From Hyphomonadaceae bacterium UBA1933 (GTDB taxonomy: Bacteria > Pseudomonadota > Alphaproteobacteria > Caulobacterales > Aquidulcibacteraceae), in NCBI GenBank assembly GCA_002337085.1, contig DDFH01000003.1, positions 434,001-498,000 of the forward strand: 64,000 bases of DNA, given 5' to 3'. The notes below the pieces were generated by a model, which did not search any database, was not told the DNA's origin, and worked only from the letters and a program-made list of their open reading frames with translations. The position numbers and the translations under genes are program-made. This document shows positions 63,041 to 64,000 of the stretch, piece by piece. The first letter of the stretch is position 1. The number at the start of each line of letters is the position of its first letter.

Positions 63041-64000
63041 TTATGCCTCCACCGCTCTAACAAGTTTTAGGCAAAAGCAGGTTTCGGCACTATTATCTTC
63101 AAGTTCTAATTTGCCGCCAAATTCGCGTGCAATCTCGGATGAAATTACAAGACCCAAGCCAAGTCCTTTTGGTTTTGTCGTGTTAAATGGCAGGAATAAA
63201 TTGGCACGCACTTCGGGCGGGATGCCTGTGCCATTATCAGAAACCCTAATTTCAAAAAAATCATCCATTTCATTGAAGCGAATCCTAACGCATGGTTTTT
63301 CAACTTTTTCACATGCTTCAACGGCATTTTGCAATAGATTTACAATGATTTGTTCAAAACGAACTTTTTCTGCCATTACGAATACATTGGGCGCGATGGT
63401 TTCAATAATCAGTTTTACTTTATTAGCCTTTACCCGATATTTCATTAGGAGAATTGAGGAATCAATAACTTCAGCAACTGATACTTTTTCGATTGTACCA
63501 CGTGATTTTCGTGAAAAGCTCCTTAATTCACCTGTGATAGTAGAAATGCGACCGCACATTTTTACAATATTATTGAGGTTTTGTTCTTTTAAGTCTGAAT
63601 TATCTTCGCCCATGCGGATATTATTTTGCGCCAAGGTCATTATGGTTGCCAATGGCTGATTAATTTCATGGGCAACCCCCGCCGTTACCTGACCTAATGT
63701 GGCAAGCTTATTTGCCTGAACCAAATCAGATTACAGCCGTATAACCTCGGCTTCTGTTTTTTTTCGCTCATTAACTTCTTTGGACAGTGCGCGGTTGGTT
63801 TTATTTAATTCATGCGTGCGTGCGGCGACGTTTTGCTCAAGATCTTTTTGATATTGGGATGCGACAATTAGCTTTTTGGCGCTTTGCAATTGTTTGTAGC
63901 GAATGTAAAATATTATCCCAAGCATAATTATATATAAACTTAGGAAAATGGCGGAAACACCAATGGCAACTATGTTTGCACTTGATTTTGTGCCAATGAG
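63041..64000 (-). pseudogene. DctB-like sensor kinase, interrupted by in-frame TAA
   Basis: The frame is open from the window edge to a TAA at 63731-63733 and continues without a shift to 63041. Upstream part: a membrane helix (IFLSLYIIMLGIIFYIRY), then a coiled linker (LEQNVAARTHELNKTNRAL). After the stop: SDLVQANKLATLGQ, phospho-His in AGVAHEINQPLATI, DNGTGIP and GLGLGLVIS. The family reads Gln where the stop falls, so CAA to TAA is the simplest cause. A TTG at 63724 could restart a soluble kinase core. The 5' end is outside the window. Confidence 0.75.

Overview
The window is a chromosomal segment of an AT-rich Gram-negative bacterium, almost certainly an alphaproteobacterium. The housekeeping gene order (fabD-fabG-acpP-fabF-mltG-gmk; rsmA-pdxA-surA-lptD-lptG-lptF; pepA-holC-ndk; infA-maf-RNase E/G-yacG) resembles Hyphomicrobiales/Rhizobiales. 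LPS export genes, periplasmic thiol-redox genes, curli genes and cytochrome bd point to a diderm, respiring cell. The species cannot be named from sequence alone.

Layout. (1) 1-6.1 kb: a lipoprotein, then the fatty-acid synthesis operon running into mltG and gmk. (2) 6.2-8.0 kb: an AT-rich accessory insert with three small unknown proteins or exported proteins and a stand-alone proteasome/HslV-like Ntn-hydrolase. (3) 8-21 kb: outer-membrane biogenesis genes on the minus strand, then pepA, holC and ndk, an OmpA-type lipoprotein, coq7 and dsbB. (4) 21.2-40.8 kb: an integrated mobilizable element of about 19.6 kb. It sits in the 3' end of tRNA-Phe(GAA), with a P4-type integrase next to the tRNA and a duplicated tRNA tail at the far end. 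It carries a MobF (TrwC-like) relaxase, a TraD/TrwB-like coupling protein, a small mobilization protein and a candidate oriT, but no type IV secretion channel. Cargo: a YhcG/DUF1016 nuclease, ArdA antirestriction protein behind a large nested inverted repeat, and a tightly coupled operon of HTH protein, MmeI-like DNA methyltransferase, HEPN-motif protein, DExH helicase and GIY-YIG nuclease. (5) 40.9-46 kb: a curli locus (two curlin-repeat proteins, a LuxR-type response regulator, CsgG, CsgF) with no csgE. (6) 46.3-55.4 kb: yacG, RNase E/G, maf and infA; a beta-lactamase-fold lipoprotein divergent from a LysR regulator; a ferredoxin-NADP reductase; thyA; and a DsbD-type reductase. (7) 55.5-64 kb: a MaoC-fold protein, a hybrid histidine kinase, the cydABX operon with a small CydP-like gene upstream, and a DctB/DctD-like two-component pair in which the kinase gene has an in-frame stop and the regulator lacks the GAFTGA loop.

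How parts work together. The element's methyltransferase, HEPN-like protein, helicase and nuclease genes overlap or nearly abut and look like one modification-plus-attack defence module. ArdA and the structured region upstream of it look like equipment for surviving restriction on arrival in a new host. In the curli locus, CsgG and CsgF form the secretion pore, the two curlin proteins are its substrates and the LuxR-type protein is the likely local regulator. The main candidate for an undescribed system is the 24.8-32.1 kb operon. Secondary candidates are the ardA-upstream structured element and the proteasome-like hydrolase. All functional statements come from motif and family recognition; no database search was possible.
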